Below, one piece after another: positions 1-5,984 of a DNA stretch of 9,164 nucleotides; within the stretch, counting starts at the first letter, position 1, and each line of letters starts with the position of its first letter. The notes under the pieces were generated by a model. The model was not told the DNA's origin. It worked only from the letters and a program-made list of their open reading frames with translations, and ran no database searches. Source of the DNA: Planctomycetota bacterium (lineage in GTDB: Bacteria; Planctomycetota; Phycisphaerae; SM23-33); NCBI GenBank assembly GCA_003644335.1, contig QNCB01000029.1, positions 1-9,164 on the forward strand. Direction: 5' to 3'. The position numbers and the translations under genes were made by a program.

Positions 1-4
1 GAAA

Positions 5-30
5 CAAAAACTACCGAAAGACGCGAAAAT
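5..30 (+). repeat. Dispersed short element, copy 1
   Basis: The sequence, of form CAAAAACTAC-CGAAAGACGCGAAAAT, recurs as an inverted, slightly diverged copy at 201-231 and as a direct copy at 2164-2208, where it is split by a palindrome. All three copies are intergenic. Its role is unknown. Confidence 0.6.
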
Positions 31-56
31 AATTTTTTGAGAGAGAAAAAGAATGG

Positions 57-134
57 ATTCCCCAGCACTTATTTGCGAGGCCCCATTGTATTGTCAATGG
101 TGTTTTAATTCTTCGCAAATAAGTGCTGGGGAAT
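57..134. repeat. 22-bp perfect inverted repeat with nested hairpin
   Basis: The arms at 57-78 and 113-134 are exact reverse complements over 22 bases (ATTCCCCAGCACTTATTTGC plus GA). They enclose a 34-nt loop, which contains its own 6-bp hairpin (CCATTG 83-88 with CAATGG 95-100). No T-tract follows on the plus strand, so this is not a standard rho-independent terminator. The near-identical flanks AGAGAAAAAGAATGG (42-56) and AGAGAAAAAACATGG (140-154) match at 13 of 15 positions and could be a trace of insertion, but they are low-complexity. A small palindromic mobile element (MITE/REP-like) or a structured RNA are both possible. Confidence 0.75.
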
Positions 135-137
135 GAC

Positions 138-173
138 AAAGAGAAAAAACATGGGCAAGATGCCCACGCTACG
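138..173 (-). repeat. Terminator-like dispersed element, copy A
   Basis: Read on the minus strand, this 36-base stretch matches 5421-5456 at 32 of 36 positions, including the run of T. It contains a perfect 6-bp hairpin (TGGGCA 152-157, TGCCCA 161-166) followed, on the minus strand, by TTTTTT. It would act as a terminator only for leftward transcription, yet no minus-strand gene lies immediately to its right, so here it looks like a dispersed repeat rather than a working operon terminator. Confidence 0.6.
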
Positions 174-200
174 GTTGTGCTACAAAACGAACTTTTCGCG

Positions 201-231
201 ATTTTCGCGTGTTTCGTAGTTTCTGTTTTTG
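201..231 (-). repeat. Dispersed short element, copy 2 (inverted)
   Basis: The reverse complement reads CAAAAACAGAAACTACGAAA followed by CACGCGAAAAT. It aligns with copy 1 at 5-30 apart from a small insertion, one deleted base and a substitution. With copy 1 it brackets the inverted repeat at 57-134 and element copy A. Confidence 0.5.
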
Positions 232-238
232 CTTTTAC

Positions 239-267
239 TGATAACTGACAACTAACAACTGATAACT
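239..267 (+). repeat. Degenerate heptad repeat upstream of exbB
   Basis: Four consecutive 7-base units, TGATAAC, TGACAAC, TAACAAC and TGATAAC, lie just before the exbB ribosome binding site. The unit is the same heptad found as a perfect array next to the motB-like start at 9117-9164, and it has the same orientation relative to its gene. Confidence 0.8.
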
Positions 268-275
268 ATTTTTTT

Positions 276-280
276 AGGAG
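276..280 (+). promoter_or_regulatory. Ribosome binding site of exbB
   Basis: AGGAG lies 8 bases before the ATG at 289. This is a strong, well-spaced Shine-Dalgarno sequence and it fixes the start of the gene. Confidence 0.85.
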
Positions 281-288
281 AAAGTAAG

Positions 289-930
289 ATGAGCTTTGAC
301 GTATTGGCTGTGAACTATCTGGAGATCCTCGTTCTGGGCGGACAGACGATCGGTTTTATTCTTTGGGGCCTGAGCTTCGTTACCGTTGCGTTGGCTATCC
401 GATTTTTCCTGCACATTCGTCGGCTGAACATTCTGCCCGAGCCGGCCAAGGAGGAAATCAGCGAGCTGTTCTCGGGCAAGCAGTATCGCGAAGCTATCGA
501 CCTGACGGCTGAGCAGGGCGACTTCCTGAGCTACCTTATTCATGCCTCGCTGACCGAAGCTCCGCATGGCTATCCCGCTATGGAACGGGCGATGGAAGAA
601 GCTGCGGAAGAACGGACGACCAAAATGCTTCGCTCGATCGAATGGCTGAACCTCATCGGCAACATCGGGCCTATGCTAGGCCTGCTCGGTACGGTCTGGG
701 GCATGATCGGCGCGTTCTTCAAAATCGTCGAGGCAGGCTCGCCCGAGCCAGCCAAGCTCGCAGGCGACATCGGCGTGGCGTTGGTTACCACGTTGCTTGG
801 CCTGGCTGTATCGATACCAGCTATCAGCGCCTACGCGATTTTGCGTAACCGTATCGACGCACTGACCAGCGAAGCTGTGATGGTTTCGCAGGAACTGATA
901 TCAACTTTCAGGCCCGTCGCCAAGCGATAA
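289..930 (+). CDS. exbB: ExbB/TolQ-family proton channel subunit
   Basis: The 213-residue protein is the channel-forming subunit of an ExbB/ExbD (TolQ/TolR) inner-membrane motor, which uses ion flow to drive work in the periplasm. Three membrane segments are visible at about residues 18-41, 121-145 and 160-186. A cytoplasmic domain lies between the first two, the usual TolQ/ExbB layout. The hallmark GNIGPMLGLLGTVWGMIGAF block (residues 125-144) and the last-helix motif GVALVTTLLGLAVSIPA (162-178) place it in the MotA/TolQ/ExbB family. There is no signal peptide. The position that holds the TM3 glutamate in E. coli ExbB appears to be V163, by eye alignment. The start is set by a strong AGGAG site. 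It is the first gene of a run with two exbD genes and a large TPR gene. The substrate cannot be told from sequence; a TonB-type, Tol-type or dedicated motor are all possible. Confidence 0.93.
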   Translation: MSFDVLAVNYLEILVLGGQTIGFILWGLSFVTVALAIRFFLHIRRLNILPEPAKEEISELFSGKQYREAIDLTAEQGDFLSYLIHASLTEAPHGYPAMERAMEEAAEERTTKMLRSIEWLNLIGNIGPMLGLLGTVWGMIGAFFKIVEAGSPEPAKLAGDIGVALVTTLLGLAVSIPAISAYAILRNRIDALTSEAVMVSQELISTFRPVAKR

Positions 931-961
931 ACGGGCTAGATGTTGGAGCAGAAAAATGTAG

Positions 962-981
962 CCTAGCCGCCCCCGGCTGGG
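962..981 (+). other. Small GC-rich hairpin between exbB and exbD1
   Basis: Bases 962-969 can pair with 974-981 (8 bp including one G-U pair) around a CCCC loop. No T-tract follows, so it is not a terminator. It could stabilise the message or tune expression of the two cistrons, but it may also be chance. Confidence 0.4.
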
Positions 982-1001
982 AAGTTTGCTGGAGTAGACA
1001 C

Positions 1002-1535
1002 ATGGCTAGAAAAAAACGCCACGTCGGCGCGGACATGGAGATAAATCTCACGCCGATGATCGACTGTACTTTTCAGTTGATCATCTTCTTCATTCTCACT
1101 GCGCAGATGGCAAGTCAAGACATAGCCAAGCTCGTCGTCCACAAGCCATTCGATTCGATGGCCCTGTCGGCGGAGACCAAACAGGGCATGGAAGTCAACA
1201 AGCCCAACCAGGTTACGGTAAATGTGGTAAACGAGTATGGCGACCAAAAAGAAGGCCGAGACCCCGGCAGAAGTGGCCAGCCCATCTGCTACAAAATCGG
1301 CACGAAAACCATCGAGATAGGCGACATCGAAACGCTGGTGGATGTGTTCAAACAACTCAAAGGCAACGCGGAACAGGCAGGCTATAAGCCCGGCGACTTC
1401 TTCCTGGAAATCCGAGCGGACAAGGATATCGAATTCGGCGGCGTCGAACCAATAATGCTCGCAGCCTCCGAAGCGGGAATATCCAGAATGAATATCACCG
1501 CGATCGTCGATGAGAAAATGAAAATAAGCAAGTGA
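1002..1535 (+). CDS. exbD: ExbD/TolR-family motor subunit 1
   Basis: The 177-residue single-pass protein is the partner of ExbB: a short cytoplasmic N-terminus, one membrane helix (about 20-37) and a periplasmic domain. The motif INLTPMIDCTFQLIIFF (14-30) carries the family's essential membrane aspartate, here D21, the proposed ion-binding residue. The periplasmic part contains a Gly/charged insertion at about 77-95, then the expected alternation of strands and helices ending in SRMNITAIVDE (161-171). The length is slightly above that of typical ExbD (about 140 residues). GGAG at 991-994 lies 7 bases before the ATG and supports this start. It lies 71 bases after exbB and 67 bases before a second, clearly different exbD. 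Two ExbD paralogues after one ExbB suggest either a mixed dimer in the ExbB pore or alternative motors. Confidence 0.92.
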   Translation: MARKKRHVGADMEINLTPMIDCTFQLIIFFILTAQMASQDIAKLVVHKPFDSMALSAETKQGMEVNKPNQVTVNVVNEYGDQKEGRDPGRSGQPICYKIGTKTIEIGDIETLVDVFKQLKGNAEQAGYKPGDFFLEIRADKDIEFGGVEPIMLAASEAGISRMNITAIVDEKMKISK

Positions 1536-1540
1536 ATGAA

Positions 1541-1580
1541 TGGTTGACTGGGTGACTGGTTGACTGGGTGACTGGTTGAC
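1541..1580 (+). repeat. Alternating octad tandem repeat in the exbD1-exbD2 spacer
   Basis: Five 8-base units alternate exactly: TGGTTGAC, TGGGTGAC, TGGTTGAC, TGGGTGAC, TGGTTGAC. The true period is therefore 16 bases. The array begins 5 bases after the exbD1 stop and ends just before the ribosome binding site of exbD2. Related octads occur at 5985-6094. Confidence 0.92.
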
Positions 1581-1587
1581 TATTTTC

Positions 1588-1595
1588 AAGAAAGG
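1588..1595 (+). promoter_or_regulatory. Ribosome binding site deciding the exbD2 start
   Basis: AAGAAAGG ends 7 bases before the ATG at 1603. This favours that ATG over the in-frame TTG at 1576, which lies inside the tandem repeat and has no Shine-Dalgarno sequence. Confidence 0.7.
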
Positions 1596-1602
1596 TTCGG
1601 TC

Positions 1603-2115
1603 ATGCCGGATTTGGATAATTTTACGATTGAAGGCAATAGCGGCGGCGAAACTCATTATGTTTCGCAGCGGAAGCAGCGGGCTGAGCCTCCTGCCAAGCT
1701 CCAGCCTCCGTTGACGCCTATGATCGACGTTACGTTTCAGCTGCTGTTGTACTTTCTGCTGACCTCGACCTTCCGCGAGGACGAAGGGCTGATACCAGGC
1801 TCGCTCCCAGCGGAGGGCAGCGTGGCGATGAAACAGGTTACCCCCCTGAAACCTATTCGGATAATGCTCGTCCCCAACAGCGGCGACGGCGGTTATAACG
1901 AAAAAGCGATGTACGACGTGGACAACCTTCAGCCCGTCGACAGCCCGGAGGCACTATACAAAATTCTCCTGCGCCGAAAGAAAGCAGTGCGGTCGGACGA
2001 AGTGCCAGTCGTCATACACGCCCCAGCGGAGGTGCGATGGAAATTCGTAACCGAAGCCTTCAACGCAGCAGTACACGCGAAATTCAAAAACATAGGCTTC
2101 GCGCCAACGGGGTAA
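1603..2115 (+). CDS. exbD: ExbD/TolR-family motor subunit 2
   Basis: The 170-residue protein is a second ExbD/TolR-type subunit. It differs from the first in having a long cytoplasmic N-terminus (about 35 residues, polar then Lys/Pro-rich). The membrane helix follows at about 40-57, with the motif PPLTPMIDVTFQLLLYFLL (35-53). D42 is the conserved membrane aspartate. The periplasmic part includes an NSGDGG turn (92-97), then a helix-strand pattern ending near residue 167 in a FKNIGFA motif typical of the ExbD C-terminus. I chose ATG 1603 because of the preceding AAAGG; an in-frame TTG at 1576 would add nine residues from repeat DNA and is unlikely. It sits between exbD1 and the TPR gene, in the same operon by orientation. 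Whether it pairs with exbD1 or replaces it is unknown. Confidence 0.9.
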   Translation: MPDLDNFTIEGNSGGETHYVSQRKQRAEPPAKLQPPLTPMIDVTFQLLLYFLLTSTFREDEGLIPGSLPAEGSVAMKQVTPLKPIRIMLVPNSGDGGYNEKAMYDVDNLQPVDSPEALYKILLRRKKAVRSDEVPVVIHAPAEVRWKFVTEAFNAAVHAKFKNIGFAPTG

Positions 2116-2119
2116 AAAA

Positions 2120-2148
2120 GTTGTCAGTAATCAGCCTGCAGTAATCAG
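2120..2148 (-). repeat. Degenerate heptad repeat upstream of the TPR gene
   Basis: On the plus strand four 7-base units can be read, GTTGTCA, GTAATCA, GCCTGCA and GTAATCA. The exact direct repeat CAGTAATCAG occurs at 2125-2134 and 2139-2148. The first unit is the reverse complement of the TGACAAC heptad, so its orientation relative to the downstream gene is opposite to that before exbB. Confidence 0.6.
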
Positions 2149-2163
2149 TAAAAGCAAAAAGAA

Positions 2164-2208
2164 CAAAAAACTATCCCGATATATCGGGACGAAAGAACGC
2201 GAAAATAA
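2164..2208 (+). repeat. Dispersed short element, copy 3, split by a palindrome
   Basis: With bases 2174-2189 removed, this reads CAAAAAACTA-CGAAAGAACG and continues CGAAAATAA. It matches copy 1 (5-30) apart from single-base differences. The palindrome therefore interrupts the element exactly between its two halves. Confidence 0.6.
2174..2189. repeat. Perfect 16-bp palindrome
   Basis: TCCCGATATATCGGGA is its own reverse complement. It could be a dimeric protein binding site, a hairpin in RNA or a small insertion. It lies 34 bases before the TPR gene start, with no T-tract after it, so it is not a typical terminator. Confidence 0.7.
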
Positions 2209-2223
2209 AGAGCGGATTGCGCC

Positions 2224-5200
2224 ATGACGAACTTGAAGAATTTGACGTTTTTGTTTGTAGCGGTGTTCGGGGTTGTTGCGGTTTTCTCCCCTCAGGCTCG
2301 CAGCGACAGTGCCTATCAGCGGATGGATCGCGAGACCATGACCCTGACGCTGCGGAAGATGCAGATGAGCGCACTGCTCGAAGCCTTCGCGGAGGAGACG
2401 GGCGACAACTCGCTGAAGGTTCAGGCGTTGATGACCCAGGCAGCCTCAGCTGGGGAGGAACAGCGGGACAAAATTCTCGCCCGGGCAGCGGAGCTGGTCA
2501 AAGGGGAAATCAAACGTCTAAAAAGCGACATCCGTCAGCACGAAGAAAACGAGGGCGAGAAGTTCGAGGACGCTGTGGTGAAGTATTTCCAGGCCCGGAT
2601 GCTCTACATCAACCTCCTGGTTCCCAGCCGAACCAAGCCTTATGTAGATAGGCTGACCTATCTGCTGGGCGGCGAGGAAGACCGCAGAGGCCTGGGGAAG
2701 CTGGCTTCCGAGGGCACGAGCAGAGCCAAAAAAATGCAAAGGGTTCTGGAGAAAATCCTGGGCGATTCCCGCGAGCCTACCATGGTGATGAGGCAGGTCT
2801 ACCTCGTGCCGGAGCTGGAAAACATCCAGAAAAAACTGGACTACTGGGGCGCGTATATTCGCTACTACGACGCGATATCCCAGGGGCGACACATCCCGGA
2901 CGAGGACAATCCAGGCCAGGTCAAACTCAACCGCAAACGGATTAAGCTGTTGAAAGACGCCCAGAAAACAATCACCGCCTTCGCGTCGGATCCAGAGCTG
3001 CCAGACATCCATCCAAACGCCCGCCTGCTGCTGGGCCAATGTCAGCGCGAGCTGGAGAAGTTCGCCCAGGCCCAGAAATCTTTTGCCAGCGTTATAGGGC
3101 AAGGTGGGCAAGATGAGCTGTTCGTCGAAGCGTCGTTCGCAGCTGTGCGGAACCTTATAGAGTGGGGCGCCAGGCTCATCCGCCAGGGCGACCTGCAAGC
3201 AGGCCAGGCCAAGATGAACCAGGCCCAGGCCCTTACCAAAAAGTTTCTCGCCCAGGCCCGGGCCAGGCAGCTGCAAAGCCAACTAGCCGCGGACGTCAAG
3301 AAAATGGTGCTGGACTATTACCTGCATCAGCAGTGGGCAGAAGCTCTGCGAACCGCCCGCAAGGAATCCCAAGCCAAGGCTCAGGACAAAGCTGTTCAGC
3401 GGGTTTTCAAGGATTTTCTCGCCAAGCATAAAGACCCCGCCGTGCGCGTAGCGGTGGGCGAACTGTTCCGCAAAAAGTTCCGCGGCACGAAAGACTTCTC
3501 CAAGCTCGACCCCGCCATCGTGCTGCTACTGGGCGATTTGGAATTGGCCCAGGCCAAGAAGCTCCACGCCCTTTCCGGCGATGCAGCCCCGGCTGGGAAG
3601 CTGAAAGACGCTATCCAAAAACACTGCGACCAGGCAGAGAAAATGTACCGGAGCATCGTTGCCCGCAGAAAGAATCCGGGCATAGATACACTCGTCCCCG
3701 ACGCAATGTGGGGCCTGGGCGAGGTGTACGTTATTCAGCGGGACAATTTCAAGTCAGCCCAGACGTTCCGCGAGCTGGTCAAGCTATACCCCAAACATCC
3801 GCGGGCATACCTCGCTGCGATAAACGCGGTGAAGATCACCAACGAACTCATCAACATGCTCGAGCAGCAAGGCCAGGCTGTACCCCGCAAACGCCTGGAA
3901 GAATACGCCGCTTCGCTCCGCGTAATGCTAAAAACCTGGGGCGACAAACCACAAGCTGTGCAGTATCACTTCGACCTGGGCTACACCGCTGGGCGGCTGG
4001 CAGAGGGTGCTGCTTCGGACGAAAAATACAAAGCTCTGCTGGCCGAGGCCATCGCCAATTACGACAAGGTGCCCGCGGACAACGACCTCTCGCGATGGGC
4101 CCAGGCTGAGGCTCTCGATTTACATTTCAAGATGTTGACCTCCGCCCCCAAGCCTGACAAGGCCCAGGCTGCGTCGCTTATGAACAAGCTCAACAAATAC
4201 GGAGCTGACATTCACGGGCCCTGGCAGCGGACGACGGACAAAGAAAAGAAAATGGACTGGGGCAACTGGGGCTCGCGGTGCGAGTTCAACGCCCAGGTCT
4301 TGGCCAACGAGGTACTGGGCCAGCGAGACTCAGCCTTGGAAGCCATCGAAAAAATTCCCGCCCGCTGGCCTGGCACAGCTGTGCTTGAGGACGCCCAGGA
4401 ATATGCAATCCGCCAGCGAGTTCAGCGGGGCGACGTGGACGAAGCTATCGAGCAGCTCAAGGCGTTCGAAAAGCAGTATGGCCCGCAAAAAGCCGAAGGG
4501 CTGATGGAACTGGTTGTGCGGAAAATTCGCCAGGCCATCCGCCAACGATTGGCCTCGGGCGACAAGCCAGCTGAGCTTGTCCGGTATCGTCAAGCCTATC
4601 TGAAATTTGCCCAGAGCATTTACAAAACCCGTTCGAGCAAATCTGATCAGGGTCAAAAAAATCAGATTACCGCCATGCTGGCTGACGCTTTGGTGCAGAG
4701 CGACACCGCGCCAAACGCAACCCGCGCGCTGAAACTGTACCAGCAACTCCGCAAGGACGACCAGGCCCAAAGGCAGCGTGAGGTTCAGAAAATTACGTCG
4801 AAAATCGAGCAGAAGCTCCAAGCCCTCAGCCAGGCCAAGCGAAGCGTTGCCTCGGCCCGGGCTGCCAACGCGGAACTGTATGAGACGCTAAAAGCCCTGG
4901 AAATGAAGGACTGGCGGGGTTCGAGCCTGGCTTCTGTGAAGTATGCGATTCGCAAAATGGAGCGGGGCGTGAAGGACGGGCAACAAACTCCCGAGCAAAG
5001 TCAAGCTAACGTCCAGGCTGTGTTCAAGGCCATCGCCCGGGCGTACAAAGCCATGGGCAAATCGCTCAAGAGCAAGACCAGCGTCAATGCCAGCATCATC
5101 CTGGGCCTGGCCCGGTGTTACAAAAAACTCGGGCTGTACAACAAAGCTCTGGAGCAATATCACACACTGGCGGCGGGCCTGACACCGCAGATCGGCCATG

Positions 5201-5400
5201 ATATGTACTGGCAAAGCCAGTTGGAACTTTGTCAGTGCATCCTCGCTGCCCACAAAAAAGATGTCGGCGAGATAAATCGTCTGGTGGTTCTGATAGGCCA
5301 ACTGCGAAACATCGACGAGAACCTCGGCGGGCGACAATACATCGGCCGATTTGGCCGAGTCGAGACCGACGCCAAGGCGATTATCGAGAAGAACAAATAG
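2224..5400 (+). CDS. Exported large TPR-like helical-repeat protein
   Basis: The 1058-residue protein starts with a signal peptide: a short basic/polar start, a hydrophobic core at about 8-21 (LTFLFVAVFGVVAVF region) and a likely cleavage near QARSDSA (24-30). The mature protein should be periplasmic or outer-membrane facing. The rest is almost all amphipathic helix, Gln/Ala/Lys-rich. TPR-like helix pairs are visible near residues 265-300 (ARLLLGQCQRELEKFAQAQ), 494-530 (MWGLGEVYVIQRDNFKSAQ), 706-755 and 955-990 (SIILGLARCYKKLGLYNKA). No catalytic motif or second membrane anchor is apparent. Repeats of this kind usually act as protein-binding scaffolds. It follows exbB-exbD-exbD in the same direction, so I infer it is the periplasmic partner or effector of that motor, in place of TonB or TolA. 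The Shine-Dalgarno site is weak (AAAGAG, 2207-2212). No specific family name can be given. Confidence 0.88.
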   Translation: MTNLKNLTFLFVAVFGVVAVFSPQARSDSAYQRMDRETMTLTLRKMQMSALLEAFAEETGDNSLKVQALMTQAASAGEEQRDKILARAAELVKGEIKRLKSDIRQHEENEGEKFEDAVVKYFQARMLYINLLVPSRTKPYVDRLTYLLGGEEDRRGLGKLASEGTSRAKKMQRVLEKILGDSREPTMVMRQVYLVPELENIQKKLDYWGAYIRYYDAISQGRHIPDEDNPGQVKLNRKRIKLLKDAQKTITAFASDPELPDIHPNARLLLGQCQRELEKFAQAQKSFASVIGQGGQDELFVEASFAAVRNLIEWGARLIRQGDLQAGQAKMNQAQALTKKFLAQARARQLQSQLAADVKKMVLDYYLHQQWAEALRTARKESQAKAQDKAVQRVFKDFLAKHKDPAVRVAVGELFRKKFRGTKDFSKLDPAIVLLLGDLELAQAKKLHALSGDAAPAGKLKDAIQKHCDQAEKMYRSIVARRKNPGIDTLVPDAMWGLGEVYVIQRDNFKSAQTFRELVKLYPKHPRAYLAAINAVKITNELINMLEQQGQAVPRKRLEEYAASLRVMLKTWGDKPQAVQYHFDLGYTAGRLAEGAASDEKYKALLAEAIANYDKVPADNDLSRWAQAEALDLHFKMLTSAPKPDKAQAASLMNKLNKYGADIHGPWQRTTDKEKKMDWGNWGSRCEFNAQVLANEVLGQRDSALEAIEKIPARWPGTAVLEDAQEYAIRQRVQRGDVDEAIEQLKAFEKQYGPQKAEGLMELVVRKIRQAIRQRLASGDKPAELVRYRQAYLKFAQSIYKTRSSKSDQGQKNQITAMLADALVQSDTAPNATRALKLYQQLRKDDQAQRQREVQKITSKIEQKLQALSQAKRSVASARAANAELYETLKALEMKDWRGSSLASVKYAIRKMERGVKDGQQTPEQSQANVQAVFKAIARAYKAMGKSLKSKTSVNASIILGLARCYKKLGLYNKALEQYHTLAAGLTPQIGHDMYWQSQLELCQCILAAHKKDVGEINRLVVLIGQLRNIDENLGGRQYIGRFGRVETDAKAIIEKNK

Positions 5401-5420
5401 TAGAACATTCTCGCCAGACA

Positions 5421-5456
5421 CGTAGCATAGGCGTCTTGCCCATGTTTTTTCTGTTT
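5421..5456 (+). repeat. Terminator-like dispersed element, copy B
   Basis: These 36 bases match the reverse complement of 138-173 at 32 of 36 positions, including the TTTTTTCT tail. The element lies 20 bases after the TPR stop, between the convergent blocks. Confidence 0.65.
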
Positions 5457-5460
5457 TTTT
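5428..5460 (+). terminator. Probable rho-independent terminator of the exb-TPR operon
   Basis: A short imperfect hairpin (5428-5433 with 5437-5442: one mismatch and one G-U pair) is followed by TTTTTTCTGTTTTTTT up to 5460. The position just after the TPR stop and the T-rich tail fit a terminator for rightward transcription. The stem is short, so termination may be weak. On the minus strand no T-tract follows, so it would not terminate the flagellar operon. Confidence 0.5.
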
Positions 5461-5498
5461 GTTAGTCCCACCAAAGCATAACCGGAGCCATATATGTT

Positions 5499-5963
5499 TT
5501 ACTCTTCAGGCTTTGGTTGGGGAGCCGGGGGTGGGGCCGGAGTTGGAGCCACCTGGCGGTCAGCCCTTCGTCTTGGAAGTATTCGCGTAACCCGCACGCC
5601 GAGCATGTCGTCTGTAACCACAAGCTGTCCGATGGCAAAGCGGATACCCTTGAGATACAAATCCAGCGGGTCGCCAACGCGCTTCTCCAAGGTGATAATC
5701 GACCCCGGGCCTAGCTGCAGCAAGTCCCGCACCTCCATATCAACGTCGCCCAGACGAACTTCCACAGGCATGGATGTTCGCAGGAGGATATTTATCTGCC
5801 CAGCCTGGGCCTCCTGGGCTGCCTGACCCTGGGGCAACTGGACGTCCTTGGTCTCGACGGTTTCAGCTCCGCCATCAGCTGCGGCGCCAGCCTTGCCAGC
5901 CGCTTTGAGTATCTCCTCAGCTCCGGGACTTTCCTGAGATTCCGCATTCGTTTCTTCAGCCAT
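5499..5963 (-). CDS. fliN: Flagellar motor switch protein FliN
   Basis: The 154-residue protein is a C-ring component which, with FliM, forms the base of the switch that sets rotation direction and binds the export ATPase complex. The N-terminal 55 residues are Ala/Glu-rich and variable, as in many FliN proteins. The SpoA (FliMN C-terminal) domain spans about 56-130, with the typical blocks MPVEVRLG (65-72), LLQLGPGSIITLEK (81-94), VGDPLDLYLKG (96-106) and LGVRVTRI (121-128). It then carries an unusual Arg/Pro-rich tail (PRRRADRQ, then a PAPPPAPQPKP stretch to the end) beyond where FliN normally stops. The start is supported by AGGAAGG at 5974-5980, ten bases upstream. It is the last gene of the minus-strand flagellar block, separated from fliM by a 129-base spacer with inverted octads. 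Confidence 0.92.
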   Translation of the reverse strand: MAEETNAESQESPGAEEILKAAGKAGAAADGGAETVETKDVQLPQGQAAQEAQAGQINILLRTSMPVEVRLGDVDMEVRDLLQLGPGSIITLEKRVGDPLDLYLKGIRFAIGQLVVTDDMLGVRVTRILPRRRADRQVAPTPAPPPAPQPKPEE

Positions 5964-5984
5964 GTTATCCGCACCTTCCTGGTT

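Larger units (their letters stand above)
1..288. other. Gene-free region upstream of exbB, packed with repeats
   Basis: I find no convincing coding sequence here. The region holds, in order: a short dispersed element (5-30), a 22-bp perfect inverted repeat with a nested hairpin (57-134), a 36-bp terminator-like dispersed element on the minus strand (138-173), a second inverted copy of the first element (201-231), degenerate heptads (239-267) and the exbB ribosome binding site (276-280). The sequence is AT-rich in the linkers. No sigma-70-like promoter pair could be named with confidence, although the promoter for the exb operon should lie here because no plus-strand gene precedes it in the window. 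Confidence 0.75.

Noticed and set aside
57..134. Rho-independent terminator
   Set aside because: There is no T-tract after the stem on the plus strand, and the loop is long and structured.
1576..1602. Upstream TTG start adding nine residues to exbD2
   Set aside because: The TTG lies in the octad array and has no Shine-Dalgarno site, while ATG 1603 has AAAGG at good spacing.
963..1637. Minus-strand open frame of 224 codons over exbD1
   Set aside because: The plus-strand frame is a clear ExbD with its aspartate motif, so this is a shadow; it also runs through the octad array.
3180..3280. Tandem DNA repeat of CAGGCC type in the TPR gene
   Set aside because: It reflects Gln-Ala codon use (CAG GCC) in a Gln/Ala-rich helical stretch, not a true repeat array.
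2518..3282. Minus-strand open frame of 254 codons inside the TPR gene
   Set aside because: It is an antisense shadow of a helical-repeat gene with strong codon bias; there is no domain or ribosome site.
5232..5474. Small minus-strand open frame across the operon junction
   Set aside because: Much of it is a translation of the dispersed terminator-like element and antisense of the TPR gene end.
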